Source: CADEDV01 sp048498035
Lineage (GTDB): Bacteria; Bacteroidota; Bacteroidia; Chitinophagales; Chitinophagaceae
Assembly: GCA_048498035.1 (NCBI GenBank)
Contig: JBEHYT010000013.1
Location: forward strand, 49,301-113,300
Reading direction: 5' to 3'
DNA length: 64,000 bases
Under the pieces are notes generated by a model. The model searched no databases and had not been told where the DNA came from. It saw only the letters and a list, made by a program, of their open reading frames with translations. This document shows, piece after piece, positions 9,129 through 17,748 of this stretch (position 1 is the stretch's first letter; every line of letters begins with the position of its first letter). Position numbers and translations under genes: made by a program.

Positions 9129-9168
9129 TGGATTCAGGTCACTTCAAAGGTTCTACGTAATTTGAAGC

Positions 9169-9945
9169 GTGACTCCTCCCCTGAAAATAACATTTCTTGG
9201 TACTGGCACCAGCAGTGGTGTTCCAATGATTGGCTGTGATTGTGTGGTATGCCGGTCGGCTGACCCGCACGACAAGCGGCTTCGATCCAGCATCCTGGTA
9301 CAGTCTGCCACCACAACATTGGTGGTAGATACAGGACCTGATTTTAGATACCAAATGCTGCGGGCCCAGGTGAAAAAGCTGGACGCGGTTGTTTATACCC
9401 ATTCCCACAAGGATCATATCGCCGGACTTGATGATGTAAGGGCCTACAATTTTTTGCTCCGGCGGCCAATGGAGCTATATGCAGAAGCCGCTACGGGTGA
9501 TGCGCTTCGCCGCGAATTTCATTATGCATTTGCAGAACATCGCTATCCCGGAATTCCGGATCTGAACCTGCATACAATTGATGATACTCCTTTTTTGGTG
9601 GGCGATATCCCTGTGCAGCCCATCCGTGTCTGGCACCTGAAAATGCCGGTGCTGGGCTTCCGTTTCGGAAATTTTACCTATATCACAGATGCCAATCGAA
9701 TTGATGCCGTGGAAAAAGAAAAGATCCGCGGATCAGCCATATTGGTGTTGAATGCGCTTCGCAAACAGGAACATATCTCGCATTTTACATTGGGCGAGGC
9801 AATAGAATTAGTGCGCGAACTGGAAATACCAACGGCTTATTTTACGCATATTTCCCACCAGCTTGGGTTGCATGCCGAGGTGGAAGCCGAACTGGATGAG
9901 GGAATGCACCTGGCGTATGACGGACTTGTTCTTGACTTTGCATGA
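9169..9945 (+). CDS. MBL-fold metallohydrolase (PhnP-like)
   Basis: A 258-residue cytoplasmic metallo-beta-lactamase-fold hydrolase. It opens with ITFLGTGTSSGVPMIGCDC, typical of the PhnP/phosphodiesterase branch, and holds the metal-binding motif THSHKDHIAGLDD near residue 75, YITDANRID near 165 (bridging Asp), and THISHQLGLHAEVE near 224. The start is a GTG at 9169; no ATG in frame precedes it without a stop, and the conserved fold begins almost at once. Substrate unknown; cyclic phosphodiesters or nucleotides are likely from the family. A strong hairpin directly after the stop ends the unit. Confidence 0.88.
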   Translation: MTPPLKITFLGTGTSSGVPMIGCDCVVCRSADPHDKRLRSSILVQSATTTLVVDTGPDFRYQMLRAQVKKLDAVVYTHSHKDHIAGLDDVRAYNFLLRRPMELYAEAATGDALRREFHYAFAEHRYPGIPDLNLHTIDDTPFLVGDIPVQPIRVWHLKMPVLGFRFGNFTYITDANRIDAVEKEKIRGSAILVLNALRKQEHISHFTLGEAIELVRELEIPTAYFTHISHQLGLHAEVEAELDEGMHLAYDGLVLDFA

Positions 9946-9972
9946 AAACTAACATCTGTTAGTTTTATTAAA
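9945..9972 (+). terminator. Hairpin terminator after the MBL hydrolase gene
   Basis: Perfect stem AAAACTAAC (9945-9953) and GTTAGTTTT (9958-9966) with loop ATCT. It overlaps the last base of the stop codon. The downstream side is AT-rich rather than a pure T tract. Confidence 0.7.
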
Positions 9973-10090
9973 AAAAATGTATCTTGCATTGCCTTTAGCG
10001 ATCAACTTGCCATGATCTGAGAGCTAATCGACATGTGCCATTCTGCAATCCGGGATGGCACATCTTTTAAAAATTGTTGAAGAAAGTTAT

Positions 10091-11230
10091 ATGAATTTCG
10101 AAACCAGTGAGATCACTGCCCAGGTTGCAGCAACCGCGCGTTCTTTTGCCCAGCAATATATCCGTCCACACGTAATGGAATGGGATGAAAGCCAGGAATT
10201 TCCCCTACAGGTATTTAAGGAGATGGGTAAACTTGGGTTAATGGGTGTATTGGTTCCTGAAAACTATGGTGGCGCCGGTCTTTCTTATTTCGAATACAAG
10301 GCCGTGATTGAAGAAGTGGCAAAAGTTTGCGGATCGATTGGTCTCAGCGTTGCCGCTCATAACTCGCTTTGTACAGGTCATATTCTCACCTTTGGCAATG
10401 AGGAGCAAAAACAGAAGTATTTGCCCAAACTGGCCACTGCGGAATGGCTTGGTGCCTGGGGATTAACCGAAGCAAACACGGGTAGCGATGCCGGGAATAT
10501 GCGTTGTACTGCAGTAAAAGACGGGGACGAATGGGTGATCAATGGTACCAAAAACTGGATTACGCATGGAAAAAGCGGGGATATAGCCGTTGTGATCTGC
10601 AGAACCGGCGAGCCGCGAACGCGCAATAATGCTACCGCTTTTGTAGTCGAAAGAGGCACGCCTGGATTCAGCGCGGGAAAAAAAGAGAATAAACTCGGCA
10701 TGCGCGCCAGCGAAACCGCAGAAATGGTATTTGACCAGTGTCGTATACCGGACGCGAACAGGCTTGGCGAAGTGGGCGCAGGCTTTAAACAGGCCATGAA
10801 AGTGCTGGACGGCGGACGTATTTCAATTGCATCCCTTTCGCTGGGTATTGCCAAAGGAGCCTATGAAGCGGCGCTGCAATATTCCAAAGAACGCCACCAG
10901 TTTGATCAGCCCATATCCAATTTCCAGGGTATTTCTTTCAAACTGGCCGATATGGCCACCGAAATAATGGCGGCAGAATTGCTTACACTACAGGCATGTG
11001 ATTTGAAGAACAGGAAGCAACCGCTTACTAAACAAGCTGCCATGGCAAAATATTATGCCAGTGAAGTTGCCGTAAAAGTGGCGAATGATGCGGTGCAGGT
11101 TTTTGGCGGATATGGATATACCAAAGATTTTCCGGCTGAAAAATATTATCGCGATGCAAAATTGTGTACCATAGGAGAAGGTACCAGCGAAATTCAAAAG
11201 ATCGTGATCAGCCGCGAAGTACTTCACTGA
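10091..11230 (+). CDS. Acyl-CoA dehydrogenase
   Basis: A flavoenzyme that oxidises acyl-CoA to trans-2-enoyl-CoA, passing electrons to ETF. The N-terminal helical domain is followed by the FAD/acyl-CoA beta domain (AWGLTEANTGSDAGNM near 135 and NGTKNWITHG near 165) and the C-terminal helical domain with YGYTKDFPAEKYYRDAK. The catalytic Glu lies in IGEGTSEIQ near residue 366. I chose the ATG at 10091 (MNFETSEITAQ, 379 aa); the frame extends upstream to 10055 but those residues lie outside the fold. It is monocistronic, between a terminator and a 150-base gap. Chain-length preference cannot be read from sequence; short or medium chains fit best. Confidence 0.93.
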   Translation: MNFETSEITAQVAATARSFAQQYIRPHVMEWDESQEFPLQVFKEMGKLGLMGVLVPENYGGAGLSYFEYKAVIEEVAKVCGSIGLSVAAHNSLCTGHILTFGNEEQKQKYLPKLATAEWLGAWGLTEANTGSDAGNMRCTAVKDGDEWVINGTKNWITHGKSGDIAVVICRTGEPRTRNNATAFVVERGTPGFSAGKKENKLGMRASETAEMVFDQCRIPDANRLGEVGAGFKQAMKVLDGGRISIASLSLGIAKGAYEAALQYSKERHQFDQPISNFQGISFKLADMATEIMAAELLTLQACDLKNRKQPLTKQAAMAKYYASEVAVKVANDAVQVFGGYGYTKDFPAEKYYRDAKLCTIGEGTSEIQKIVISREVLH

Positions 11231-11336
11231 TTTTATTCCGAAAAAATAAAGTACTCGAGTCGTTGTTAGCAATCGTTCGTTAAAAAACGGATCATATCTT
11301 GTTGTTTTAACGTTATACGAAATAGTTTTTTCATAA

Positions 11337-11344
11337 TAGTTTTG
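11337..11344 (+). promoter_or_regulatory. Possible -7 box of the lipoprotein-kinase operon
   Basis: TAGTTTTG matches TAnnTTTG exactly, 36 bases before the ATG at 11381. No TTTG box is found at the usual distance upstream. Confidence 0.35.
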
Positions 11345-11380
11345 TGACATTCATCCATTATTCAATCAAAACTGATTATT

Positions 11381-12067
11381 ATGAACAAAACCCTTGGAGC
11401 GCTCTTTTTAGTATGCCTGGCTGCAGGATGGCTGATTGCCTGCAAGCACAAGCCATCCGGTGGTGACGATGGCGATCAACAATGTATTAAATCGTTGAAC
11501 AAAGGCTATGGCGACAAACCACCCGCCGGCATGTTAAGCGTGGAAAACGCAAAACTGATCGCAGATCGTTATGATGCTGACCAGGAGAAGGCGTATATCT
11601 CCATGGATGGCAGATTAACGCCTGTTGTAGATGCTCATGCGGTGTGGATGAGCCTGGCAGACATTCAAGCCTACCTGTTAAAGGTGCAGGACACCTTATG
11701 CAAACAGGGTTGCGACTTATCAGCGATGAACCTCGGTGTTCATTTTTACCTTGGCAAATATCCAAGCGCGGATACGCTGAAATCCTGGGGTGTTGACCCG
11801 GTTTATGCCAATCACCAAACCATTTTCCTTACGGCAACGTACCAGCAGAAGGGTATCAACATTGATTTTGACCCTTACTGGATCGGGCCAGACAAGTGTC
11901 ATCCCACACCATTGAGTGAGTGGCTGCAGCATCCACCGGGTCATCACGGCAACGGCGGTAATGATGACGGCCCAGGCGTTCTGAATCACGGCACGCTGTC
12001 ACCGCCGCCGGATGGTACAGGTGATTTCCCCAGCAGCGGACTCGGCTCTACACATCACCCGCATTAA
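11381..12067 (+). CDS. Putative secreted lipoprotein with His/Gly/Pro-rich tail
   Basis: A 228-residue protein with a lipoprotein signal peptide; the lipobox LIAC places the lipidated Cys at residue 21. The mature body (about 30-180) holds several Cys residues (QCIKSLN, LCKQGCDLS, PDKCHP) that could form disulfides. The last 45 residues are low complexity and rich in His, Gly, Pro and Asp, ending in THHPH, and might bind metal. No family recognised. It is the first gene of a tight plus-strand operon with a multi-pass membrane protein, a histidine kinase and a LuxR-type regulator, so it may be an envelope sensor or target of that system; this is inference from position. Confidence 0.75.
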   Translation: MNKTLGALFLVCLAAGWLIACKHKPSGGDDGDQQCIKSLNKGYGDKPPAGMLSVENAKLIADRYDADQEKAYISMDGRLTPVVDAHAVWMSLADIQAYLLKVQDTLCKQGCDLSAMNLGVHFYLGKYPSADTLKSWGVDPVYANHQTIFLTATYQQKGINIDFDPYWIGPDKCHPTPLSEWLQHPPGHHGNGGNDDGPGVLNHGTLSPPPDGTGDFPSSGLGSTHHPH

Positions 12068-12072
12068 TTGAT

Positions 12073-12729
12073 ATGATTAATAAAACCCTGATGCTGGTCC
12101 TGCAATACGGGCTTCAAATATGTGAGGTCTTAGCCTGTATTGCAGGATTTTTAAGCTGGAATAAAATAAAGAACAGTTACTGGAAATGGTTTGCCATTTA
12201 CCTGGCAGTGATTGTTGCCGTAGAAACCGTAGGATTTATAACCCAACAGAACCGGCCTGTTAACACGGCAATCTTCAACTACTTCGGCCTCCCGGTTCAA
12301 TTCTTCTTCCTGGCATGGCTGTTTCACAAATACTTTGCGGAAACAAAAAGGAACTGGTGGCCACTTATTGGATCCGGTATTTACCTCGTAGCCTGGATTG
12401 TTGATATTTTTACAGACAAAGCGCCTACCTGGTTTACTTCGTTCTCCTACACAGTAGGAAACGCAACCCTGGTAGTAACGATCATTATTTTCTTTTTGCG
12501 TTTTATTCACAGTGATGAAATCCTGAATTATCGGCGCAGCATGATATTTTGGGTTTGCCTGGGGCTCCTGGTGTTCTACATGGGTACATTTCCCTATTAC
12601 GCGCTTCGTAATACCATTTACTACAAATCAAAGACACTTTTCTATATTTACTGGGCAATCAGCCTACTGCTTGACTGGCTTATGTATATATTTTTCTGTA
12701 TTGCGTTATTATGGGGACGACCGAAATAA
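12073..12729 (+). CDS. Multi-pass membrane protein of unknown function
   Basis: A 218-residue integral membrane protein with about seven hydrophobic segments (near residues 5-27, 38-58, 70-90, 100-115, 125-145, 155-175 and 190-213). It contains no recognisable catalytic motif. It starts 5 bases after the lipoprotein gene and its last 19 bases overlap the start of the histidine kinase gene, which indicates translational coupling. Membrane proteins of this size next to short sensor kinases often act as the sensing part, since the kinase here has just one transmembrane helix. That role is inferred, not shown by sequence. Confidence 0.8.
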   Translation: MINKTLMLVLQYGLQICEVLACIAGFLSWNKIKNSYWKWFAIYLAVIVAVETVGFITQQNRPVNTAIFNYFGLPVQFFFLAWLFHKYFAETKRNWWPLIGSGIYLVAWIVDIFTDKAPTWFTSFSYTVGNATLVVTIIIFFLRFIHSDEILNYRRSMIFWVCLGLLVFYMGTFPYYALRNTIYYKSKTLFYIYWAISLLLDWLMYIFFCIALLWGRPK

Positions 12730-13502
12730 CCTGGTTTATTGTTTTTGCCAATGTGATCCTGCTGGTCCTGTTGGTAGGCATTCTCCTGTTTACGTTCCAA
12801 TACCGAAAAAGAAAAATCCTGCATGAGCAGGAAAAGAAGAGAATTGACGAAGAACATAAGCTGGCGCTACTGAATACACAGCTCAAAGCCCAGGACGAAA
12901 CCATGCAGTTTATTGGCCGGGAGATCCACGACAGCGTAGCGCAAAAACTAACGCTTGCCACCATCTACACACAAAAGCTGGAATACGAGGGTGAATTTCC
13001 TCAACTTTCCGGGAAATTCAAAGAGATCAGTTCGGTCATCAATGATTCCCTGGATGAGTTACGAAGCCTCTCGCGGACACTTGCCTCCAACCGGATGCTG
13101 GAAACCAGCCTGAAAGAATTGTTAGAAGCTGAATGTGACCGTGTTAATAACACAGGTATCTGCAATGCACAACTGGTTTGCAATAGTAACCGTATCATTA
13201 GTGTTACCGTGAAAAGCTTCCTGGTACGTGTAGTCCAGGAATTTATCCAAAACAGCCTGAAACACGCCGATTGTACCCGGATAGACGTTCAGGTAACGGA
13301 TGGTAATCAGCAACTGCTGATTACGGTTTCAGACAACGGAAAAGGGTTTGATGCCAAAAATGTACGGTCCCGGGGTATTGGTCTTAAGAATATGCAAAGA
13401 CGGGTGGAGGACATTGGTGGATTGTTTAATTTGCAAGCTGAACCGGGGAGGGGTACGTTACTGGAAATATCGATTCCCGAGAAGAACCTGGGCACCGCTT
13501 AG
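12711..13502 (+). CDS. Sensor histidine kinase (HisKA_3 / NarX-DesK type)
   Basis: A 263-residue membrane kinase. One transmembrane helix (about 7-30) is followed by a short coiled linker with no sensory domain. The DHp domain has phospho-acceptor His73 in FIGREIHDSVAQKL, and the ATPase domain shows the N box EFIQNSLKHA, G1 box DNGKGFD and G2 box RGIGLKNM. This is the class that pairs with LuxR/NarL regulators, and such a regulator begins 3 bases after its stop. The near-absence of an input domain points to the preceding membrane protein or lipoprotein as signal receptor. It overlaps the upstream gene by 19 bases. Confidence 0.92.
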   Translation: MGTTEITWFIVFANVILLVLLVGILLFTFQYRKRKILHEQEKKRIDEEHKLALLNTQLKAQDETMQFIGREIHDSVAQKLTLATIYTQKLEYEGEFPQLSGKFKEISSVINDSLDELRSLSRTLASNRMLETSLKELLEAECDRVNNTGICNAQLVCNSNRIISVTVKSFLVRVVQEFIQNSLKHADCTRIDVQVTDGNQQLLITVSDNGKGFDAKNVRSRGIGLKNMQRRVEDIGGLFNLQAEPGRGTLLEISIPEKNLGTA

Positions 13503-13504
13503 TT

Positions 13505-14152
13505 ATGCCAACTCGTATAGTTATCGTTGACGATCACCTGCTGATCGCAAAAGCCATCGCGTCCATCATAGACGGATTACGAGACTATCATGTACTTTAT
13601 GAATGTGAAAACGGGGACGCCCTGGTGGAGAAATTCGCACAACCCGCTAATATTCCGGATATTGTTTTAATGGATATTTCCATGCCCGGTATGGACGGAT
13701 TTGAGACTACGGCCTGGATCCGGGAGCATCATCCCGAAGTATTGGTGATGGCACTCACCATGCAGTCTGACAACGAATCATTGATCGGTATGATCAAAGC
13801 AGGCGCGAGAGGTTATCTCCAGAAAAATGTTCACCCAACTGAACTCGAAAAAGCCCTGGAGGCCATGAAGACCCGCGGGCTGTATTACCCGGATTGGGCC
13901 GCCAGCCGCGTACTGCAATCACTTGCTGCCGGCGACCTTGAAAAGGAAGAACCCGTAGCGCTTAGCCCGAGAGAACGCGAATTTTTGCAATTTGCCTGCA
14001 CAGAACTTACTTATAAAGAAATTGGCGAAAAGATGTTTTGCAGCCCCCGCACTGTAGAAAGCTACCGGGATGCACTTTTTGAAAAATTAGGGGTTAAAAC
14101 CAGGGTAGCGCTTGCCCTTTATGCCGTAAAGGCCGGGCTTCACAAATTATAG
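13505..14152 (+). CDS. LuxR/NarL-family response regulator
   Basis: A 215-residue cytoplasmic transcription factor. The receiver domain has acidic pocket Asp9/Asp10, phospho-acceptor Asp57 (VLMDISMPG) and a switch Lys in LQKNVHP. The C-terminal LuxR helix-turn-helix (about 150-213) contains LSPREREFLQFACTELTYKEI and SPRTVESYRDALFEKLGVKTR. It is separated from the kinase gene by two bases and is surely its partner. Targets are unknown; the operon itself is an obvious candidate. The gene ends 10 bases before the end of the convergent ABC exporter gene. Confidence 0.94.
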   Translation: MPTRIVIVDDHLLIAKAIASIIDGLRDYHVLYECENGDALVEKFAQPANIPDIVLMDISMPGMDGFETTAWIREHHPEVLVMALTMQSDNESLIGMIKAGARGYLQKNVHPTELEKALEAMKTRGLYYPDWAASRVLQSLAAGDLEKEEPVALSPREREFLQFACTELTYKEIGEKMFCSPRTVESYRDALFEKLGVKTRVALALYAVKAGLHKL

Positions 14153-14162
14153 GCCTCAACGA

Positions 14163-15980
14163 TTATTTCACTTCCTGCATATCTACCAGCCGCTTGTAAA
14201 AGCCCTGCTGTGCCAGCAATTGATCATGCGTACCACGCTCCACGATCTTTCCCTTTTGTAAAACGATAATTTCATCCGCATGGCGGATGGTGGAAAGGCG
14301 GTGAGCAATAACAATACTGGTTCGTTGTTGCATCATATTATTGATGGCATCCTGCACCAATCGCTCACTTTCGGTATCCAAAGAAGACGTGGCTTCATCC
14401 AGGATCAGGATTGGCGGATTTTTTAAAACAGCCCTGGCAATGGTAAGCCGCTGCCGTTCACCTCCACTCAGTTTGCTGCCGCGATCGCCGATATTTGTAT
14501 TGTAACCATGTTCTTTTTGCATAATAAACGAATCAGCATTCGCAACGCGCGCAGCCTGTATCACCTCCTCGTCATTTGCCTGCTGGTTACCCATACGGAT
14601 ATTATTAGCAACAGTATCATTAAACAGGATGGGCTCCTGGGTTACAATGCTCATGAGGGCGCGGACAGACTGCAGCGAATATGCGCGGATGTTAACTCCA
14701 TCAATTAACACCTCTCCACCCGTAACGTCATGAAAGCGGGGTATCAGGTCGGCCAGGGTTGATTTTCCGGCTCCTGAAGAGCCCACCAGCGCAACCGTTT
14801 TTCCTTTTTCAATGACCAGGTTGATATTATCCAGGATCACCACGTCGTCATAGGCAAACCGCACGTTCCGGAACTCAATCCTGCTGTTAAAGCTGCTCAG
14901 TATTTTTCCACCCGGATTATCATCTACCGTTACCGGTGTATGCATGATCTCCTCAATACGATCAATAGCCGCAGCTCCTTTACGCATGTTGCTAAACGAA
15001 GTGGAGAGCGTTTTAACGGGATTAATGATATTGTAAAAAAGAGCAAGGTAAGCGAGGAAAACGGACGGATCCAGGAGCGATTTTTTTAATACCAGCTGCC
15101 CTCCAAACCAGAGTATACCGCAAAAGATCATCACACCCATAAATTCAGAAAGGGGAGAAGCCATATCCCGGCGATAAGAGATCCGGTTTTTTGTGTCCAG
15201 CAATTCATCGTTCACATCATGAAAGCGTTTCTTTAAAACCGGTTCCACATTAAATGCCTTTATCACCCGCAAGCCGCTCAATGTTTCATCCAGCACAGAT
15301 ACTGACTCACCATATTTTTGGGCCACTTCGTTTGATTGCTGCTTTAGTGATCGTGTGATGCGTCCTATTACAAAGCCAATTACCGGGATTACCACCAGGA
15401 TAAACAGGGTGAGCTTAAAACTGATGTAAAATAAAACGGCAAAATTGATCAAAATCGTAAGCGGGTCCCGAACCCATCCTTCCAGTGTACCCACCACAGA
15501 AGTTTCCACTTCGTTTACATCATTGGTGATCCTGCTGATCAGATCGCCCTTTCGTTTTTCAGTAAAAAAGCCAATCGGTAATTGCAGTATCTTGTTGTAG
15601 AGTTCAATCCGCAACCCGTTGACAATCGTATTCTTCAATGGGTTTAAAACATAATAGGAAAGATAGATAAACAGGTTTTTCAGGAAAATGGAAATGATAA
15701 TGATCAGGCAAAGCAAACCAAGTACACCTACAGCCCCAGAAAAAAGGCCGGAAGGTTTGTTGATCTGGTGAACCATTACCTGTTCAATAGCTTTAAAAAC
15801 GGGGTTATCGTTTCCACCCAGCCCGGCGCTGTCCTGTTTAAAGATGAGATTAAAAAATGGCGCCAGCATTCCGAGTGAAACCACGGAAAAAATGATGGAC
15901 AATACGATGAACAGGAAATACAGTACAACTTTTCCTTTGTGGCGAGCTAGGTAACTAAAGATCCTTGAATATTTTTTCAT
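14163..15980 (-). CDS. ABC transporter, fused permease and ATPase (MsbA-like exporter)
   Basis: A 605-residue half-transporter: a six-helix exporter membrane domain (about 15-320) and a C-terminal nucleotide-binding domain with Walker A GSSGAGKSTL, signature LSGGERQRLTIARA, Walker B LILDEATSSLD and switch His in IAHRLSTI. It probably works as a homodimer. The family includes MsbA lipid A flippases and multidrug exporters; the substrate cannot be decided here, though lipid A-core is a good guess. The frame is open to 16091, but the ATG at 15980 (MKKYSRIF) is chosen because the longer form would overlap rbfA and carries an unusual leader. Confidence 0.92.
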   Translation of the reverse strand: MKKYSRIFSYLARHKGKVVLYFLFIVLSIIFSVVSLGMLAPFFNLIFKQDSAGLGGNDNPVFKAIEQVMVHQINKPSGLFSGAVGVLGLLCLIIIISIFLKNLFIYLSYYVLNPLKNTIVNGLRIELYNKILQLPIGFFTEKRKGDLISRITNDVNEVETSVVGTLEGWVRDPLTILINFAVLFYISFKLTLFILVVIPVIGFVIGRITRSLKQQSNEVAQKYGESVSVLDETLSGLRVIKAFNVEPVLKKRFHDVNDELLDTKNRISYRRDMASPLSEFMGVMIFCGILWFGGQLVLKKSLLDPSVFLAYLALFYNIINPVKTLSTSFSNMRKGAAAIDRIEEIMHTPVTVDDNPGGKILSSFNSRIEFRNVRFAYDDVVILDNINLVIEKGKTVALVGSSGAGKSTLADLIPRFHDVTGGEVLIDGVNIRAYSLQSVRALMSIVTQEPILFNDTVANNIRMGNQQANDEEVIQAARVANADSFIMQKEHGYNTNIGDRGSKLSGGERQRLTIARAVLKNPPILILDEATSSLDTESERLVQDAINNMMQQRTSIVIAHRLSTIRHADEIIVLQKGKIVERGTHDQLLAQQGFYKRLVDMQEVK

Positions 15981-16070
15981 GCCGCAAAACGGGTGCTTAA
16001 ACGGGGCAAAGTAAGTAATTTTACAGCGTCTGCCGAAAGAATAGGTCGGTAGGTGATAAATTATAACATT

Positions 16071-16427
16071 ATGGAAGAAGGGAAAAGACAAAAACAGATT
16101 GCCGGGTTGTTAAATGAAGAAATGAACCTCATCTTTCAACGGCTGGGCCTGAATATGATGGAAGGCGGAATGATCTCGATCTCTTCCGTGAAAGTAACTC
16201 CCGATCTCCTGGAAGCGCGTTTCTACCTCAGCTTTTTCCAGGTTAAAGACGCCGATGCAGCACTCCGGAAAATTGGCGAACGACAACATGAAATAAAAAA
16301 GGAACTGGCAGCCAGGGTGCGGCACCAACTGCGGAGTATCCCAGTGCTTAAATTCTACCGGGACGATACGCTTGACCACGTTTTTAAAATGGAAGAGATA
16401 TTCAAAAAACTGAAAAAAGACGAATAG
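16071..16427 (+). CDS. rbfA: Ribosome-binding factor A
   Basis: A 118-residue small KH-fold protein that binds the 30S subunit near the 5' helix of 16S rRNA and acts in late maturation. Typical features are the N-terminal RQKQIAGLLNEEMNLI, the central SSVKVTPDLLEARFYLSFF and the C-terminal KELAARVRHQLRSIPVLKFYRDDTLD (in pieces near residues 75-105). The ATG at 16071 (MEEGKRQK) is preferred over an in-frame GTG at 16053. It diverges from the ABC exporter and is followed 57 bases later by the LolC/E-type permease. Confidence 0.93.
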   Translation: MEEGKRQKQIAGLLNEEMNLIFQRLGLNMMEGGMISISSVKVTPDLLEARFYLSFFQVKDADAALRKIGERQHEIKKELAARVRHQLRSIPVLKFYRDDTLDHVFKMEEIFKKLKKDE

Positions 16428-16484
16428 TACGCGGTGGTATACCGGTGCAATGCCTGTTTCCTATTTTTAGACTAAATTTTTCCG

Positions 16485-17741
16485 GTGCATCTTCTTTTCG
16501 CCTGGCGTTATTTTAAAGCAAAAAAGACCACGAATGCAATCAATGTGATTGCCTGGATCAGCGTGGGCGCGATTATCATCGGCACTGTATCGCTCATCCT
16601 GGTGCTGAGTGTTTTTAACGGCTTTGAGGGGCTTGTAAAATCACTTTATTCTACTTTTTACACTGATTTGCGGATTTCAGCGGATGCTGGTAAGGTGATG
16701 ACGGTAACACAGGCGCAACTGGATCAGCTAAGGCGGGTAAACGGCATACGCAATTTTTCATGTGTACTTGAAGAACGGGCATTTTTACAACATGTGGCTC
16801 CAGGTTTCGCGGTAGATGAAGGACCGAGTGATAACCAGTCTTTTTTTTATATAAAAGGCGTAGATGAAAATTATCGGTATGTAAGCGGTGTGGCAGCTCA
16901 CCTCGTAGACAGCGTCTATGACCTGGGTACAGCGGATGCGCCTCGCCTGGTGCTGGGAGCAGGTATTTCCGCTGCGCTCAATTTGGGCAGCGGCGGTGCA
17001 GATCCCAACCTGCACATCTATATGCCGCGGAAAAGCAGTTCGGAGCAGGTAGATCCGATGGAAGACATCAGCGCAGATACGATTCATGTGTCAGACATCT
17101 TCCAGATCCAGCAGGATTTTGACAACAAGTATGGCATTACGAATATCGGTTTCCTGCGGCGGGCGCTCCGCCTGCCGGCAGATCAATACAGCGCCATTGA
17201 GATAGCAGCCACAGATCCAAAGGATGTTTCAGACCTGCAGGCGCAGGTGTCGCGATTGTTTGGGAAAGGCTACAAAGTTGAAAACAAATACCAGCAAAAC
17301 AGCAGCCTTTATTCGGTCATGAACCTGGAGCGCTGGGCCATTTATGGCGTGTTATGCCTCATTCTTGTAGTGGCCGCATTTACCATGATTGGCGCACTTA
17401 CCATGCTGGTGCTTGAAAAACAAAAGGACATGCATATCCTGCATGCCCTGGGCGCTACAACATCTTTTATCCGTCGGATATTTATTACAGAAGGCCTATT
17501 GCTGGCACTGATCGGCGGTGGCGCCGGTATGTTGCTGGCCTTCGTGCTGGGTATTTTACAATTGAAATATCACCTCATTCCACTGGGTGGAGGTTCATTT
17601 CTTATCAACTATTATCCTGTACAGCTGAAGTGGGCTGATTTTATCCTCGTAGCAGCTACCGTTTTTGTATTGGCATTTATCGCCTCCTGGCTACCCTCAC
17701 GAAGAGCAGTTAGCAGGGATTTTTCACTGCGCTCTGAATGA
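16485..17741 (+). CDS. LolC/LolE-type ABC permease (FtsX-like)
   Basis: A 418-residue inner-membrane protein with the MacB/FtsX/LolCE layout: one N-terminal transmembrane helix (about 20-47), a large periplasmic domain (about 48-265) and three C-terminal helices (about 280-310, 330-360 and 375-400). The opening LLFAWRYFKAKKTTNAINVIAWIS is characteristic of lipoprotein-releasing permeases. Bacteroidota often carry one such subunit, used as a homodimer with LolD; no ATPase gene is adjacent. The start is a GTG at 16485; no in-frame ATG precedes the conserved opening. Confidence 0.87.
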   Translation: MHLLFAWRYFKAKKTTNAINVIAWISVGAIIIGTVSLILVLSVFNGFEGLVKSLYSTFYTDLRISADAGKVMTVTQAQLDQLRRVNGIRNFSCVLEERAFLQHVAPGFAVDEGPSDNQSFFYIKGVDENYRYVSGVAAHLVDSVYDLGTADAPRLVLGAGISAALNLGSGGADPNLHIYMPRKSSSEQVDPMEDISADTIHVSDIFQIQQDFDNKYGITNIGFLRRALRLPADQYSAIEIAATDPKDVSDLQAQVSRLFGKGYKVENKYQQNSSLYSVMNLERWAIYGVLCLILVVAAFTMIGALTMLVLEKQKDMHILHALGATTSFIRRIFITEGLLLALIGGGAGMLLAFVLGILQLKYHLIPLGGGSFLINYYPVQLKWADFILVAATVFVLAFIASWLPSRRAVSRDFSLRSE

Positions 17742-17748
17742 ATAATGC

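Noticed and set aside
11253..11260. ACTCGAGT palindrome after the acyl-CoA dehydrogenase gene
   Set aside because: An 8-base palindrome is common by chance; no second copy or placement supports a function.
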